A stretch of 29,655 nucleotides of DNA from the IMG/VR virus record IMGVR_UViG_3300047369_000151, positions 1 through 29,655 of that record. The stretch is one strand, 5' to 3'. The notes beneath the pieces were generated by a model. It had not been told where the DNA came from. It was given only the letters and a program-made list of their open reading frames with translations, and did not search any database. The stretch comes from a virus. The translations under genes were made by a program, and so were the position numbers. Positions 1 to 8,589 of the stretch are shown piece after piece (the stretch's first letter is position 1; each line of letters starts with the position of its first letter).

Positions 1-83
1 AAATTGATAAGCACAATTATAATAATGGAGTAACACCAAACCCAACTAAAATAATTGGCGATAGTTTTAGAGTTAAAAAAACA
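1..83. repeat. Terminal direct repeat, left copy
   Basis: Bases 1-83 are identical to 29573-29655. An exact overlap of this length at the two ends is what an assembler leaves when a circular or circularly permuted genome is cut open. The unit is therefore 29,572 bp. The repeat lies inside a coding sequence, so it is probably an assembly overlap and not a biological terminal repeat, although a short true repeat cannot be excluded from sequence alone. Confidence 0.9.
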
Positions 84-155
84 AACTACCTTTATCAAAC
101 TTGGAAAGGTCAAGAACTAAAGGAAAACAACAACTACACATATACAGGAGCATAA
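1..155 (+). CDS. Small unknown protein, 3' part of the gene split by the window ends
   Basis: This is the C-terminal part of a reading frame that begins at 29476. Joining the ends at the 83-base overlap gives an uninterrupted 83-residue protein; the first complete codon here is at position 3 and the stop TAA is at 153-155. The protein begins MTMIFYTETGYNRTTVKFYE and ends near YTYTGA. It is rich in Tyr, Asn and Lys and has no signal peptide or membrane segment. I do not recognise its function. A terminator follows 23 bases after the stop, so this gene is a short, separate early transcription unit. Confidence 0.75.
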   Translation, partial: IDKHNYNNGVTPNPTKIIGDSFRVKKTNYLYQTWKGQELKENNNYTYTGA

Positions 156-178
156 TAAATAACTAAACAAACACCAAC

Positions 179-205
179 ACCCTTGCAAATCGCAGGGGTT
201 TTTTT
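179..205 (+). terminator. Rho-independent terminator after the junction gene
   Basis: An 8-bp stem, ACCCTTGC (179-186) with GCAGGGGT (192-199) and one G-U pair, closes a five-base loop and runs into seven T (199-205). It separates the early junction-gene transcript from the tail operon that begins at 254. Confidence 0.85.
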
Positions 206-227
206 ATGTCTAAAATTATTTAAAAAC

Positions 228-244
228 GTTTATATATTAATAAG
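228..244 (+). promoter_or_regulatory. Late-type AT motif upstream of tail operon
   Basis: GTTTATATATTAATA lies just after a terminator and 10-25 bases before the tail chaperone start. Related copies lie at 7624, 9397, 11679 and 27863, always in gaps before virion or packaging genes. There is no TAnnTTTG host element here. I read it as the core of a phage late promoter; the transcription start is not visible from sequence. Confidence 0.55.
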
Positions 245-253
245 ACTAAGTAT

Positions 254-898
254 ATGAATGTAAATTTAAGAATACCGACAACCCTAAACGAAATAACTTT
301 AGGACAATATCAAGAATATGCAAAGTTAGAAGGACTAAGCGAAACAGACCTACAACTAAAGACCATTGAGATATTTTGCAACGTGCCACCAATAGTGGTG
401 CGCAATATGAAAGCCACAGACATAGTAGAGATATGTAATATCATTAGTAATATGTTTGACACTAAGCACCAATTAATATCAATGTTTAAATTAAATGGTG
501 TTGAGTATGGGTTTATCCCAAGTCTGGAAGATATGAGTTTTGGCGAGTATGTAGACTTAGATACCTTTATTGGTGATAACGACAATTTACACAGAGCAGT
601 AAACGTACTATATAGACCAATAGAACACAGACAGGGCAATAGATACACGATAAAAGAGTACGACCCTAACACAAGCGAAATAGCAAAGGATATGCCCTTA
701 GATGCAGTCTTAGGTGCGGTGGTTTTTTTTTACAATTTAGGCAAGGACTTATCGATAGCTATGCTGAACTGTTTGGACAAGAAGAACGAGCAGACCTTAG
801 CGGAGTATCTAACTTCAATGCCAAATGGGGGTGGTACAATTCAATCTATGGACTATCTAACGGAGATGTTACAAAATTTGAACATATCACTAAATTAG
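254..898 (+). CDS. Tail assembly chaperone, short (zero-frame) product
   Basis: A 214-residue protein resembling tail assembly chaperones of Bacteroidota siphophages. The N-terminus has the TTLNEITLGQYQEYAKLEG segment typical of these proteins. The family binds the tape measure protein in the infected cell and is absent from the virion, as with lambda gpG. A run of nine T at 723-731 sits at codons 157-160 in slippery phase. Ribosomes that stay in frame end at TAG 896-898, giving the MPNGGG...LNISLN tail. Those that slip back one base make the longer form listed separately. It is the first gene of the tail operon. The family assignment rests on sequence resemblance and on the frameshift arrangement. 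Confidence 0.75.
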   Translation: MNVNLRIPTTLNEITLGQYQEYAKLEGLSETDLQLKTIEIFCNVPPIVVRNMKATDIVEICNIISNMFDTKHQLISMFKLNGVEYGFIPSLEDMSFGEYVDLDTFIGDNDNLHRAVNVLYRPIEHRQGNRYTIKEYDPNTSEIAKDMPLDAVLGAVVFFYNLGKDLSIAMLNCLDKKNEQTLAEYLTSMPNGGGTIQSMDYLTEMLQNLNISLN

Positions 899-984
899 GT
901 GTACACGAATGTTTGACATTTCTAACATACACAAAAGAAAAAAACGAAATAGAAGCAAGACAAATAAAAAGCAAATTTAAATGA
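254..984 (+). CDS. Tail assembly chaperone, -1 frameshift fusion (G-T type)
   Basis: Slipping back one base on the T run joins codons 1-159 to an 84-codon -1 reading frame (730-984), giving about 243 residues. The -1 segment contains FGQEE, then NFNAKWGWYNSIYGLSNGDV, then FEHITKLGVHECLTFL, the pattern I associate with the second domain of such chaperones. The -1 frame has no ATG between the slip site and its TGA (982-984), so independent initiation is unlikely. That TGA overlaps the ATG of the next gene at 981 in an ATGA, as expected if ribosomes reach it. In lambda the equivalent gpGT recruits tail tube subunits to the tape measure-chaperone complex. A sequencing error in the homopolymer is the main alternative. 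Confidence 0.7.
723..733 (+). promoter_or_regulatory. Programmed -1 ribosomal frameshift site
   Basis: The zero frame reads GTT TTT TTT TAC across 722-733, which contains the slippery heptamer T TTT TTT. Both tRNAs can re-pair perfectly after a one-base backward slip. The -1 frame is open from 670 to 982, so translation continues after slipping. I did not identify a convincing downstream stem-loop by eye. Confidence 0.7.
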
Positions 985-1451
985 GCCAAACAGGAATAAG
1001 AGGATTTTACCTACTAACAGAAACGATTAAAGACCAATTACTTGGCGATGTAAATGTAAACACCGTTACAACAGGCGATATATACGACATTGATTTAGCT
1101 AAACAAAGTATATTCCCACTTAGCCACATTATCATAAACAACGTAACAACACAGGAACAGGTACTAACCTTCAACATTAGTGTTTTGGCTATGGACATAG
1201 TAGACGAGAGCAAAGAAGCTACAACGGATATATTTAGAGGCAATAATAACGAACAAGATATACTAAACACACAATTAGCTGTATTAAACAAATTAGTAAT
1301 GGTGCTTAGAAAAGGCACACTATATAGCGACCAATACCAATTAGATGGCGATGCAACATTAGAGCCATTTTATGAAAGGTTTGATAATCGTTTAGCAGGG
1401 TGGAGTGCAACGTTTAATGTGTTTGTTAAGAATGATATTGATATATGTTAG
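981..1451 (+). CDS. Putative tail terminator / tail completion protein
   Basis: A 156-residue protein with the conserved-looking segment TVTTGDIYDIDLAKQSIFPL, followed by AMDIVDESKEATTDIF and NEQDILNTQLAVLNKL. I know this pattern from flavobacterial phages, where the protein sits beside tail genes. Length and the alternating strand/helix composition suit a tail terminator that caps the tube. Its start overlaps the frameshifted chaperone stop (ATGA) and its end overlaps the next ATG by seven bases, so all three are translationally coupled. The specific role is inferred from position and size. Confidence 0.5.
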   Translation: MSQTGIRGFYLLTETIKDQLLGDVNVNTVTTGDIYDIDLAKQSIFPLSHIIINNVTTQEQVLTFNISVLAMDIVDESKEATTDIFRGNNNEQDILNTQLAVLNKLVMVLRKGTLYSDQYQLDGDATLEPFYERFDNRLAGWSATFNVFVKNDIDIC

Positions 1452-1951
1452 CAGATAAGTATTTAAGAGATGAACTAAATAAGTTTGCTAAGTACGTTAT
1501 ACAACAAAGCCGAAGCAATTTAACTAAGGGCAAAAAGAACACTTCTAAGGAACTTTATAATAGTTTAGGGTACGATATATCACAAAAAGGCGAAACAACG
1601 TCTATGGCGTTTAAAATGGCTGATTATGGTACGTTTCAAGACAGAGGGGTAAGCGGAACAGAAAAGAAATACAACACACCTTATTCCTATACAACTAAAA
1701 TGCCACCAAGAAAGGCGTTTGATAAATGGATAGTAAGAAAGGGAATAGCACCAAGAGGCAAAGGCGGTAAGTTTTTAAGTAGACAAAGTTTACAATACTT
1801 AATAGCAAGAGCAGTATATAAGAAAGGAATAAAACCGAGTTTGTTTTTTACTAAGCCATTTGAAGCAGCGTTTAAGCGTTTGCCAGATGAATTAGTACAA
1901 GCATACTCAATAGGATTAGAGAAACAAATACAACTGAATATAAAGAAATGA
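1445..1951 (+). CDS. HK97 gp10-like head-tail joining protein
   Basis: A basic 168-residue protein. It contains MADYGTFQDRGVSG, which resembles the YG.fvd.G..g signature of HK97-gp10-like tail completion or neck proteins, followed by PPRKAFDKWIVRKG. Members of that family occupy the head-tail interface. The start overlaps the previous stop by seven bases and the stop forms an ATGA with the next gene. I am fairly sure it is a minor structural protein and less sure of the exact position in the virion. Confidence 0.5.
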   Translation: MLADKYLRDELNKFAKYVIQQSRSNLTKGKKNTSKELYNSLGYDISQKGETTSMAFKMADYGTFQDRGVSGTEKKYNTPYSYTTKMPPRKAFDKWIVRKGIAPRGKGGKFLSRQSLQYLIARAVYKKGIKPSLFFTKPFEAAFKRLPDELVQAYSIGLEKQIQLNIKK

Positions 1952-3057
1952 AAATAAACGCAAGAAGCCCATACTACATAAACATAAGTGCTACCAACTT
2001 AACACAGGTAGATATGGAACTATATGTATACACAGGAACGCAAACAACCGATAGAAGCAATTTGTTTCAATTATCATCATCTGCTGTAAGCGAAAATGTA
2101 ACGTTTGAAATAGGCGAGATAGTTAGAGATTATATACTACAAACTTTTGATGGCGATTATTCAAGTGCTAATGTATGGGTAGATTATAGAACTAAGAACT
2201 ATATACAAGGTAGCGCGGGAAGTTTCACAAGCTACACGCAATTAACAGGTTTTGATGGTTATGGTTATTATGAGGACGAAGCAAACCCACAAAACGATAG
2301 TGGTTTATTACAGTCAAATACTAAGGTATTAAAGTTAGACGATGCACCTGCAACAATTCCTGTAGATACTTCAAAGACTACGCAAGTAACATACGAATTA
2401 AACGGACAACAAGTATACACAAAGGCGGTTACAAGTAGCACAGAAAGTGATGAGCAAATAGAATACGTTACAAATGGTGTTAATGGTGCGGACGAATATG
2501 AAAATAGAGTAATACAAGACGGTGGAACGTTTGAAGATAGCGTATGTTTACAGGAGTTTGTAGATGATTTCACTTTATTCGATTTTGATACTATTTATAT
2601 TGATACAGATGATGGAGTTATAAAGCTGACAGTAGACAATATTGAAGAGTGTAAATACCAACCTTATAAAGTAACGTTTGTAAATAAGTTTGGTGCATTA
2701 CAGGATATATGGTTTTTCAAAAGAACAAACGAGGTACTAACAACTAAAAAAGAAGATTTTAAGCGCAATATTATTGTTAATGGTGCTTATGATACGAGTA
2801 GACACCAACAGAAAATATTAACTAAGAACGGTACGGAAAAACTAACACTAAACACAGGGTTTTATCCAGAGGTTTACAATGAGGTATTTAAGCAAATGCA
2901 ATTAAGCGAGGATTGTTGGATAGAGTTAAACAACAAAACACTTCCTATAAATGTAGCAAGTAGCAGCTTAAATTACAAAACACACTTAAACGACAAGCTA
3001 ATAAACTACACAATAGAAATAGACTTTGCTTTTGATACAATAAACAATATACGCTAA
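1948..3057 (+). CDS. Putative distal tail / baseplate structural protein
   Basis: A 369-residue protein, beta-rich by composition, with no membrane segment. The N-terminus ARSPYYINISATNLTQVDME followed by ELYVYTGTQTTDRSN is a pattern I associate with Bacteroidota phage tail-tip proteins. A Gly/Asp/Tyr-rich linker (about residues 100-130) precedes a second domain ending in YTIEIDFAFD. It lies directly upstream of the large hub protein and is coupled to it by a TAATG overlap, the usual place for a Dit-like or adjoining baseplate component. Family-level call only. Confidence 0.5.
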   Translation: MKINARSPYYINISATNLTQVDMELYVYTGTQTTDRSNLFQLSSSAVSENVTFEIGEIVRDYILQTFDGDYSSANVWVDYRTKNYIQGSAGSFTSYTQLTGFDGYGYYEDEANPQNDSGLLQSNTKVLKLDDAPATIPVDTSKTTQVTYELNGQQVYTKAVTSSTESDEQIEYVTNGVNGADEYENRVIQDGGTFEDSVCLQEFVDDFTLFDFDTIYIDTDDGVIKLTVDNIEECKYQPYKVTFVNKFGALQDIWFFKRTNEVLTTKKEDFKRNIIVNGAYDTSRHQQKILTKNGTEKLTLNTGFYPEVYNEVFKQMQLSEDCWIELNNKTLPINVASSSLNYKTHLNDKLINYTIEIDFAFDTINNIR

Positions 3058-5642
3058 TGCAGATAATTGAACTATACATAAAAGGGTTTAATGTAGTAAA
3101 GGGTTCGGCTAAGGGTTTTGCTACAAACAAATTAATAGACACCACAGCAGATTTTTCAGAAGCAGGTGTTATAGTTGGCGATTTAGTAACAAACCAAAGA
3201 ACACAGGAAACAGCGACAGTAACAGCCATTGATAGTGATACACAACTAAGTTTATCCGCTGACATTTTTGTAAGTCCAAACCCAGATTTATATAGAATTG
3301 AAAGTGATTATTTTAGAGCAGATTTATTTGATGATGAAAGTGTTGTTATTACTGATAGCGTATTAAACGTAAAAGATATTAGTAAAACATTCACACCGTT
3401 TAGCCAACAGTTTAACCTTCCAGCATCTAAACTAAATAACAAACTTTTTAGACATTACGAAAACTTTGGTATAGAAAACAGCTTTGATGCAAGGTTTAGA
3501 CACGATGCTATAATAAAGCTAAATGGAATAGATTACAAAAAAGGAAAGATACAATTTAAAAGCGTTTCATTAAAAGACAATAAAGCACACGCATACAAAG
3601 TAGTGTTTTTTGGCGATGCAGTAGAGTTGAAAGAAATTTTAGGCGAAACTAAATTGTCTGGTCTTGTTTATGATAGTTCATTAAACTTTGAATATTCGCA
3701 AACTAATATAGAAAGCCTTTTTACAGCAACAGATAGTTCAATAAATACTACTTTTGGAAGTACAGATATACTTGTGCCTAATATCCATCACACTAAAAAT
3801 ATGCGTTACACAAACGCAGGATATAGAGACAACGTAACAAATACTGAACTTGAATGGGTAGACTTAAAACCTGCAATAAGATGCAGAGCAATTATAGAAG
3901 CAATAAACAACACATTCCCTCAATTAAATATAACAGGGTTTTTTAATTCAGCGGAATTTAGCAGTTTGTATATGTGGATGCACAAAAACGAGGGGTATGT
4001 AACAAACGCTGATGAAGGTGGAAATACTTTTATAGTTAGAAACCGTTGGCGACACCAAACAGACGACCCTTTAGATTATGCGCACACAAGTACAAGCCCA
4101 TCAAGTTATGGCGATGTTAGAACAGTATATATAACACCCACAAGTAATGAAAGGTATACAGTAGGCGCAAATGTTTATACAAGCCAAACTGACAGTTATA
4201 CTGTTAGGATACTAAAAGGAAGTACTGGTCACCCATACTATGAACAAGAGCATAGTAACGGAGGAAATACTTTTACACAGGTAGAATTATATTACGAAGA
4301 TATTCCAGAGGGCATTTTAGATATTGTTATTGAAGTAGAAAGCGAAAACAATATAACAATGACACAAAATTTATATGTTCAAAAGTGGAGAAGACCAGTT
4401 CCTTGGGCTAGTTACAATTTGTTGTATGAAGCATTTTACACGCCAACAAATAATGTACCAGACAAAACCTTTTATATAGGTAAGCAAATGCCAGAAATGA
4501 AAGTGATGGACTTTTTAAGTGGCTTGTTTAAGATGTTTAACTGTGTAGTTTATAAAGATGGCAATAATATTCAAGTAGAAACAGCTAGGTCTTTTATGCA
4601 GGGTGGCAATTATGATGACATAGAAAATTATGACATAACAAAATATGTAGATATGTCAAGTTCTACTGTTGAAAGGTTGTTCCAATATAAAGAAATGGAA
4701 TTTAAGTTTAAAAGCAAAAAATCATTTTTAGTACAGTATTCTGACGAAATACAAGGTGTTCCATTTTCACAAGAAAGCTATGGCGACAACGAATGGGACG
4801 GTGGTATTTACAAAGTAGAAGTGCCTTTTGAAAAAATGATGTATGAACGTTTAAGCAACGAAGATACAGATGCACAAACGTATATTGGACAGGGTGCAAT
4901 GTTAGATAAAAAGTTTGAGCCGACTATCGGAGAGCCATTATTATTGTTTATGGACTATCAAGCTAATACAAACAGTGAACTAACAATAGGTGGAAGCACA
5001 CCAAGTAATTATCGTAAACCTTCAAACATAAGTGGGTTTACTTGGGGTTGGAACAATCAAATACAACTTAATTTTGGTTTAGAAGCTGATGAGTGGTTGG
5101 GCGATTTGCCAGACCCTGACACATCTACTAATTTATTTGAAGCTGGGTATTTAGATTATGTAGAAACGGTTTTTGACAGAAAAGCAAGGTTATTCAAAGT
5201 TAGTGCTTATTTGCCCTTGAGTTTAATAACAAAACTAAGACTAAATGATGTTTTAATAATAAGCAACCAAACCTTTAGAATTAACAGCATAAAAACAAAT
5301 TTGCTAACAAATAAAACTGATTTAGAATTATACAACAAAGATGAGTATGTAAGTCAAGTAGCAAATAGTCAAGTAGCGTTTTTGGATAGACCAACAAATG
5401 TTCAAGTCAGTTCTACATCAAGCAACTCAATAACTATAAGTTGGCTTCCTGCAACTGGCTCTGATGCTACAAGAATTTATGTAAATGATGGGGTTTATGC
5501 AACGCCAGATGAATTACTATCAATAGAAATATTTCCATTAGAAAGTGGAAGAACTTATGATATAGGTGTAAGCGCACGATACGACATTGATGGAGATAAA
5601 GCATATTCATTCCCTGTAAAATTAACCGCAACAACAGATTAA
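3057..5642 (+). CDS. Tail hub / tail-tip protein with C-terminal fibronectin III domain
   Basis: At 861 residues this is the largest protein in the genome. The N-terminal third holds FTPFSQQFNLPASKLNNKLF, a motif typical of large tail-tip proteins in flavobacterial phages. The middle is beta-rich. Residues 778-861 form a fibronectin type III domain, with NVQVSSTSSNSITISWLPA at its start and GRTYDIGVSARYD near the end. FN3 modules are common on surface-exposed phage tail proteins and often contact host polysaccharide. By size and its place beside the distal tail gene it probably forms the central hub through which DNA leaves the tail. Confidence 0.55.
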   Translation: MQIIELYIKGFNVVKGSAKGFATNKLIDTTADFSEAGVIVGDLVTNQRTQETATVTAIDSDTQLSLSADIFVSPNPDLYRIESDYFRADLFDDESVVITDSVLNVKDISKTFTPFSQQFNLPASKLNNKLFRHYENFGIENSFDARFRHDAIIKLNGIDYKKGKIQFKSVSLKDNKAHAYKVVFFGDAVELKEILGETKLSGLVYDSSLNFEYSQTNIESLFTATDSSINTTFGSTDILVPNIHHTKNMRYTNAGYRDNVTNTELEWVDLKPAIRCRAIIEAINNTFPQLNITGFFNSAEFSSLYMWMHKNEGYVTNADEGGNTFIVRNRWRHQTDDPLDYAHTSTSPSSYGDVRTVYITPTSNERYTVGANVYTSQTDSYTVRILKGSTGHPYYEQEHSNGGNTFTQVELYYEDIPEGILDIVIEVESENNITMTQNLYVQKWRRPVPWASYNLLYEAFYTPTNNVPDKTFYIGKQMPEMKVMDFLSGLFKMFNCVVYKDGNNIQVETARSFMQGGNYDDIENYDITKYVDMSSSTVERLFQYKEMEFKFKSKKSFLVQYSDEIQGVPFSQESYGDNEWDGGIYKVEVPFEKMMYERLSNEDTDAQTYIGQGAMLDKKFEPTIGEPLLLFMDYQANTNSELTIGGSTPSNYRKPSNISGFTWGWNNQIQLNFGLEADEWLGDLPDPDTSTNLFEAGYLDYVETVFDRKARLFKVSAYLPLSLITKLRLNDVLIISNQTFRINSIKTNLLTNKTDLELYNKDEYVSQVANSQVAFLDRPTNVQVSSTSSNSITISWLPATGSDATRIYVNDGVYATPDELLSIEIFPLESGRTYDIGVSARYDIDGDKAYSFPVKLTATTD

Positions 5643-5643
5643 T

Positions 5644-5784
5644 ATGATAAAACTAATATTAGATAGCTTAAAATACGTTAATGGCGATACGGAAAACATA
5701 CGCATAGCACAGGGTAAACATAAACTACCTACAACACTAAAAGAGGGTTACAAAGCACTTAAACAAGAAATAAAATGGCAATAG
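5644..5784 (+). CDS. Small unknown protein before tape measure
   Basis: A 46-residue frame, MIKLILDSLKYVNG..., ending in EIKWQ. It starts one base after the hub stop and overlaps the tape measure start by ten bases, filling an otherwise empty 132-base interval in a genome with almost no spacing. It has a mixed helix/strand composition and no membrane segment. I do not recognise it. Position suggests a minor tail component or tail-assembly factor. Confidence 0.5.
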   Translation: MIKLILDSLKYVNGDTENIRIAQGKHKLPTTLKEGYKALKQEIKWQ

Positions 5785-7601
5785 AAAAGAAGATAGTAAT
5801 TGATGTTGATGCAGTAAAGGCTGCAGGTGGTATTGACAAACTAACAGAAAGCCTAAAAGAAACAAACAAAGAGTTTAAAGAAACAAGCAAGTCTACTGAA
5901 CAAATGAGTAATACGGTAGACAAAGCCACAGGCGGTGCGGTTAGTAAGTTCAAAGCATTAAAAGGCGGTTTAGGTGGTGTTATAGCAAGTTTTAAGACTT
6001 TGAGAGGTGCAATTATAGCCACAGGAATTGGTGCGTTTATAATCGCTATAACGTCCTTAACACAAGCGTTTACACGAAGCGAAGAAGGACAAAACAAATT
6101 TTCTAAAATACTTGGTGTAATTGAAAGTGTTACAGGAAACTTATTAGACCTATTAGCTGATTTAGGCGAGGGTATAATATCGGTTTTTGAAAACCCTAAA
6201 GAAGCCCTTATAAACTTTAAAAATCTGTTAGTTGAAAATATAACAAATAGATTCAAAGCCATTCTTGATACAGTTGGTTTTTTAGGCAGTGCAATTAAAA
6301 GCGTATTTAAAGGAGATTTTGATGAAGCTTTAGAGTCAGCAAAAAAAGCTGGGAGCAGTTTTGTAGATAGCTTTACAGGTGTTGAAAATAGTATAGACAA
6401 AGCCAGAAACGCAATTAAAGAGTTTGGTAAAGAAATAGCTGCCGATGCAAAAGCAGCAGCGACAATAGCAGACCAAAGGGCTAAGGCGGAAAAATTAGCA
6501 AGAGATTTAATTGTTGAACGTGCAGAAGCTGAAAGGAAAATAGCAGAGTTAAGAGAAAAAGCAGTTAATAAAGATAAGTTTACTGCTGCTGAACGTATTA
6601 AATTTTTAGAAGAAGCAGGCAAAGTAAGTGATGAATTAGCAGCTAAAGAAATAGCAGTAAGTCAATTAAGACTAGAAGCTAAACGAACTGAAAACGCTTT
6701 AACAAAAAGTAATAAAGAAGATTTAGACGAACAGGCACGATTAGAAGCAGAAGTAATACAAAAAGAAACACAAAGACTTAACCTACAAAAAAGATTAAGT
6801 ACAGAGTTACTAACTTCAAGACGTGAAGAAGCTGCAGCACAAAAAGCTATTATAGATGCAGAAAATAAAAGGAACGAAGAAGCAGCTACAAAAGAACAAG
6901 CTAGACTAGATGCTATTGATAAAATAAGAAACGATTTTACAGACAAACAGAAACAAAAGGAAGCAGACGAAGAACTAGAAAAAATAGCACTAGAAGAAGA
7001 AAAGAAACTTGCAGAATTAGATAAGCTAAACGCAAGTGAAGAACAAAAACTAGAAGTACTTAAATACTATGCAGGGTTAAGAACTGATGTAGAGCAAAAA
7101 GAAAACGATAAAAAAGCAGAACTAGACAAGCTTAGACAACAACAAACACTAGGAGATGCAGCAAACACCTTTGGACAAATAGCACAATTAGCAGGCAAAG
7201 ATAGTAAAATAGGAAAAGCTATGGCAATAGCAAGTGCAACAATAAGCGGTGTACAGGGTGTTCAAAACGCATATACAACCGCACAAAAATCTCCTATAAC
7301 AGCTTTATTTCCTGCTTATCCTGTTGTTCAAGCTGCATTAGCAGCAGGTATAGCAGCTAAAAATATTGCTGCAATTAAAAGCGTTGATAGTAGTGGAAAA
7401 GGTGGGGGTGGTGCGCCAAGCACAACAACCGCAGCTTCACAACCGCCACAATTCAATATTGTAGGCGCAACAGAAACAAGTCAATTAGCACAAGCGGTTG
7501 GCGAACAAACACAAGAGCCAGTACAGGCGTATGTAGTGGCAAACGATGTTACAACAGCACAGAGTTTAGAAAACAATATTGTTGAAGGAGCAACATTGTA
7601 A
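5775..7601 (+). CDS. Tail tape measure protein
   Basis: A 608-residue, strongly helical, Ala/Lys/Glu-rich protein. A hydrophobic segment at about residues 78-92 (GAIIATGIGAFIIAI) is followed by a long charged coiled-coil region (about 210-455). Next comes a second Ala/Ile-rich hydrophobic stretch (about 480-540), then a Gly/Ser/Thr-rich tail. This is the usual build of siphophage tape measures, which set tail length and are ejected with the DNA. At roughly 1.5 angstroms per residue it would specify a tail near 90 nm; that value is an inference. Unusually it lies downstream of the tail-tip genes instead of next to the chaperone. Confidence 0.8.
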   Translation: MAIEKKIVIDVDAVKAAGGIDKLTESLKETNKEFKETSKSTEQMSNTVDKATGGAVSKFKALKGGLGGVIASFKTLRGAIIATGIGAFIIAITSLTQAFTRSEEGQNKFSKILGVIESVTGNLLDLLADLGEGIISVFENPKEALINFKNLLVENITNRFKAILDTVGFLGSAIKSVFKGDFDEALESAKKAGSSFVDSFTGVENSIDKARNAIKEFGKEIAADAKAAATIADQRAKAEKLARDLIVERAEAERKIAELREKAVNKDKFTAAERIKFLEEAGKVSDELAAKEIAVSQLRLEAKRTENALTKSNKEDLDEQARLEAEVIQKETQRLNLQKRLSTELLTSRREEAAAQKAIIDAENKRNEEAATKEQARLDAIDKIRNDFTDKQKQKEADEELEKIALEEEKKLAELDKLNASEEQKLEVLKYYAGLRTDVEQKENDKKAELDKLRQQQTLGDAANTFGQIAQLAGKDSKIGKAMAIASATISGVQGVQNAYTTAQKSPITALFPAYPVVQAALAAGIAAKNIAAIKSVDSSGKGGGGAPSTTTAASQPPQFNIVGATETSQLAQAVGEQTQEPVQAYVVANDVTTAQSLENNIVEGATL

Positions 7602-7623
7602 ATACAAAAAATAATAAAAACAC

Positions 7624-7638
7624 TTATATAATAATATG
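7624..7638 (+). promoter_or_regulatory. Late-type AT motif before head protease gene
   Basis: TTATATAATAATATG, a variant of the recurrent late motif, ends in the start codon of the XkdF-like gene. An AATACAAAA block lies about 23 bases upstream, as at 9373 and 11659. It fills one of the few true gaps (7602-7635). A promoter this close to the ATG would give a leaderless or very short-leader mRNA, so a translational signal is an alternative. Confidence 0.45.
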
Positions 7639-8589
7639 CGAATAGTAGAACTAATTTTAGACGAAGAACAAGAAATAGGTATTGAAGCTATTAGCGTAGT
7701 GGAAAACCCTGCAATAGAAGAAGATTTTATAGCTTTAAAATCACAGGAATTTAAACTTGCAGAGGTAGACAAAGAAAAGCGTATTTTAATGGGTGCGCTA
7801 TTAATACCAAACAAGCCCATATACAGACGTAATGGCGAAGATGAGTATTATATATATTTTTCTAAAGATACGGTCTTAAAAGCGTCGCAAATGTACCTTA
7901 TGCAAGGTAAACAAAACAACTCAACCTTAGAACACCAATACGAAATAAACGGACTATCATTAGTTGAGAGTTGGATAGTAGAGGACAAGGTACACGACAA
8001 GTCTGTAAAGTACGGAATGGATTTACCTTTGGGAACTTGGGTAGGAAGTGTTAAGGTAAACAACGATAACATTTGGAATGAGTTTGTAAAGACAGGTAAG
8101 GTTAAAGGGTTTAGTATAGAGGGCTATTTTGCGGATAAGATGGAACGCCCACAGGAAAAAATAAACGACTTTAGTAGTGATGAATTACTAAAAGAAATAG
8201 ACCAAGACGAAGCGGAATATTTATTGAGTGAGATACGAGCCATTATAAAAAACGATAAGCGAGTAAAGGGTGGTAAGAAAATGATACTCGAAAGCTATTC
8301 AGATTATCCAAGTGGCGTAAAGAACAACGCAAAGAAAGGTTTAGAACTAAACGAAAAGGTAAACAATAAATGTGCAACGCAAGTAGGCAAGGTAAGGGCG
8401 CAACAGTTAGCACAGGGCAAACCTATTAGTGTAGAAACTATTAAGCGTATGTATTCTTATTTGTCAAGAGCAGAGGAATACTATGATGAAAGCGATACAA
8501 CCGCTTGTGGTACTATCTCTTATTTATTGTGGGGTGGTAAGGCAGGATTACGTTGGGCAAATAGTAAACTAAAAGAATTAGATGCGTAA
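7636..8589 (+). CDS. XkdF-like prohead protease fused to a C-terminal phage domain
   Basis: A 317-residue protein in two parts. Residues 1-170 match the XkdF/prohead protease pattern: GIEAISVVENPAIEEDF, then EHQ with candidate catalytic His100, GTWVGSVKV, and GFSIEGYF with candidate catalytic Ser160. In U35-type proteases the corresponding His and Ser cleave scaffold and capsid during head maturation. Residues about 220-317 form a second domain, with YPSGVKNNAKKGLELNEKVN, VGKVRAQQLAQGKPIS and ETIKRMYSYLSRAEEYY, that I have seen as a stand-alone or fused phage domain of unknown role. The scaffold and major capsid genes follow within 2.5 kb. Catalytic assignments are inferred by pattern. Confidence 0.65.
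   Translation: MRIVELILDEEQEIGIEAISVVENPAIEEDFIALKSQEFKLAEVDKEKRILMGALLIPNKPIYRRNGEDEYYIYFSKDTVLKASQMYLMQGKQNNSTLEHQYEINGLSLVESWIVEDKVHDKSVKYGMDLPLGTWVGSVKVNNDNIWNEFVKTGKVKGFSIEGYFADKMERPQEKINDFSSDELLKEIDQDEAEYLLSEIRAIIKNDKRVKGGKKMILESYSDYPSGVKNNAKKGLELNEKVNNKCATQVGKVRAQQLAQGKPISVETIKRMYSYLSRAEEYYDESDTTACGTISYLLWGGKAGLRWANSKLKELDA

Noticed and set aside
5759-6622. 287-codon open frame on the minus strand opposite the tape measure
   Set aside because: It is a mirror of the Ala/Lys-rich coiled-coil gene, gives a low-complexity Ser/Ala/Leu sequence, and has no neighbours or promoter on that strand.
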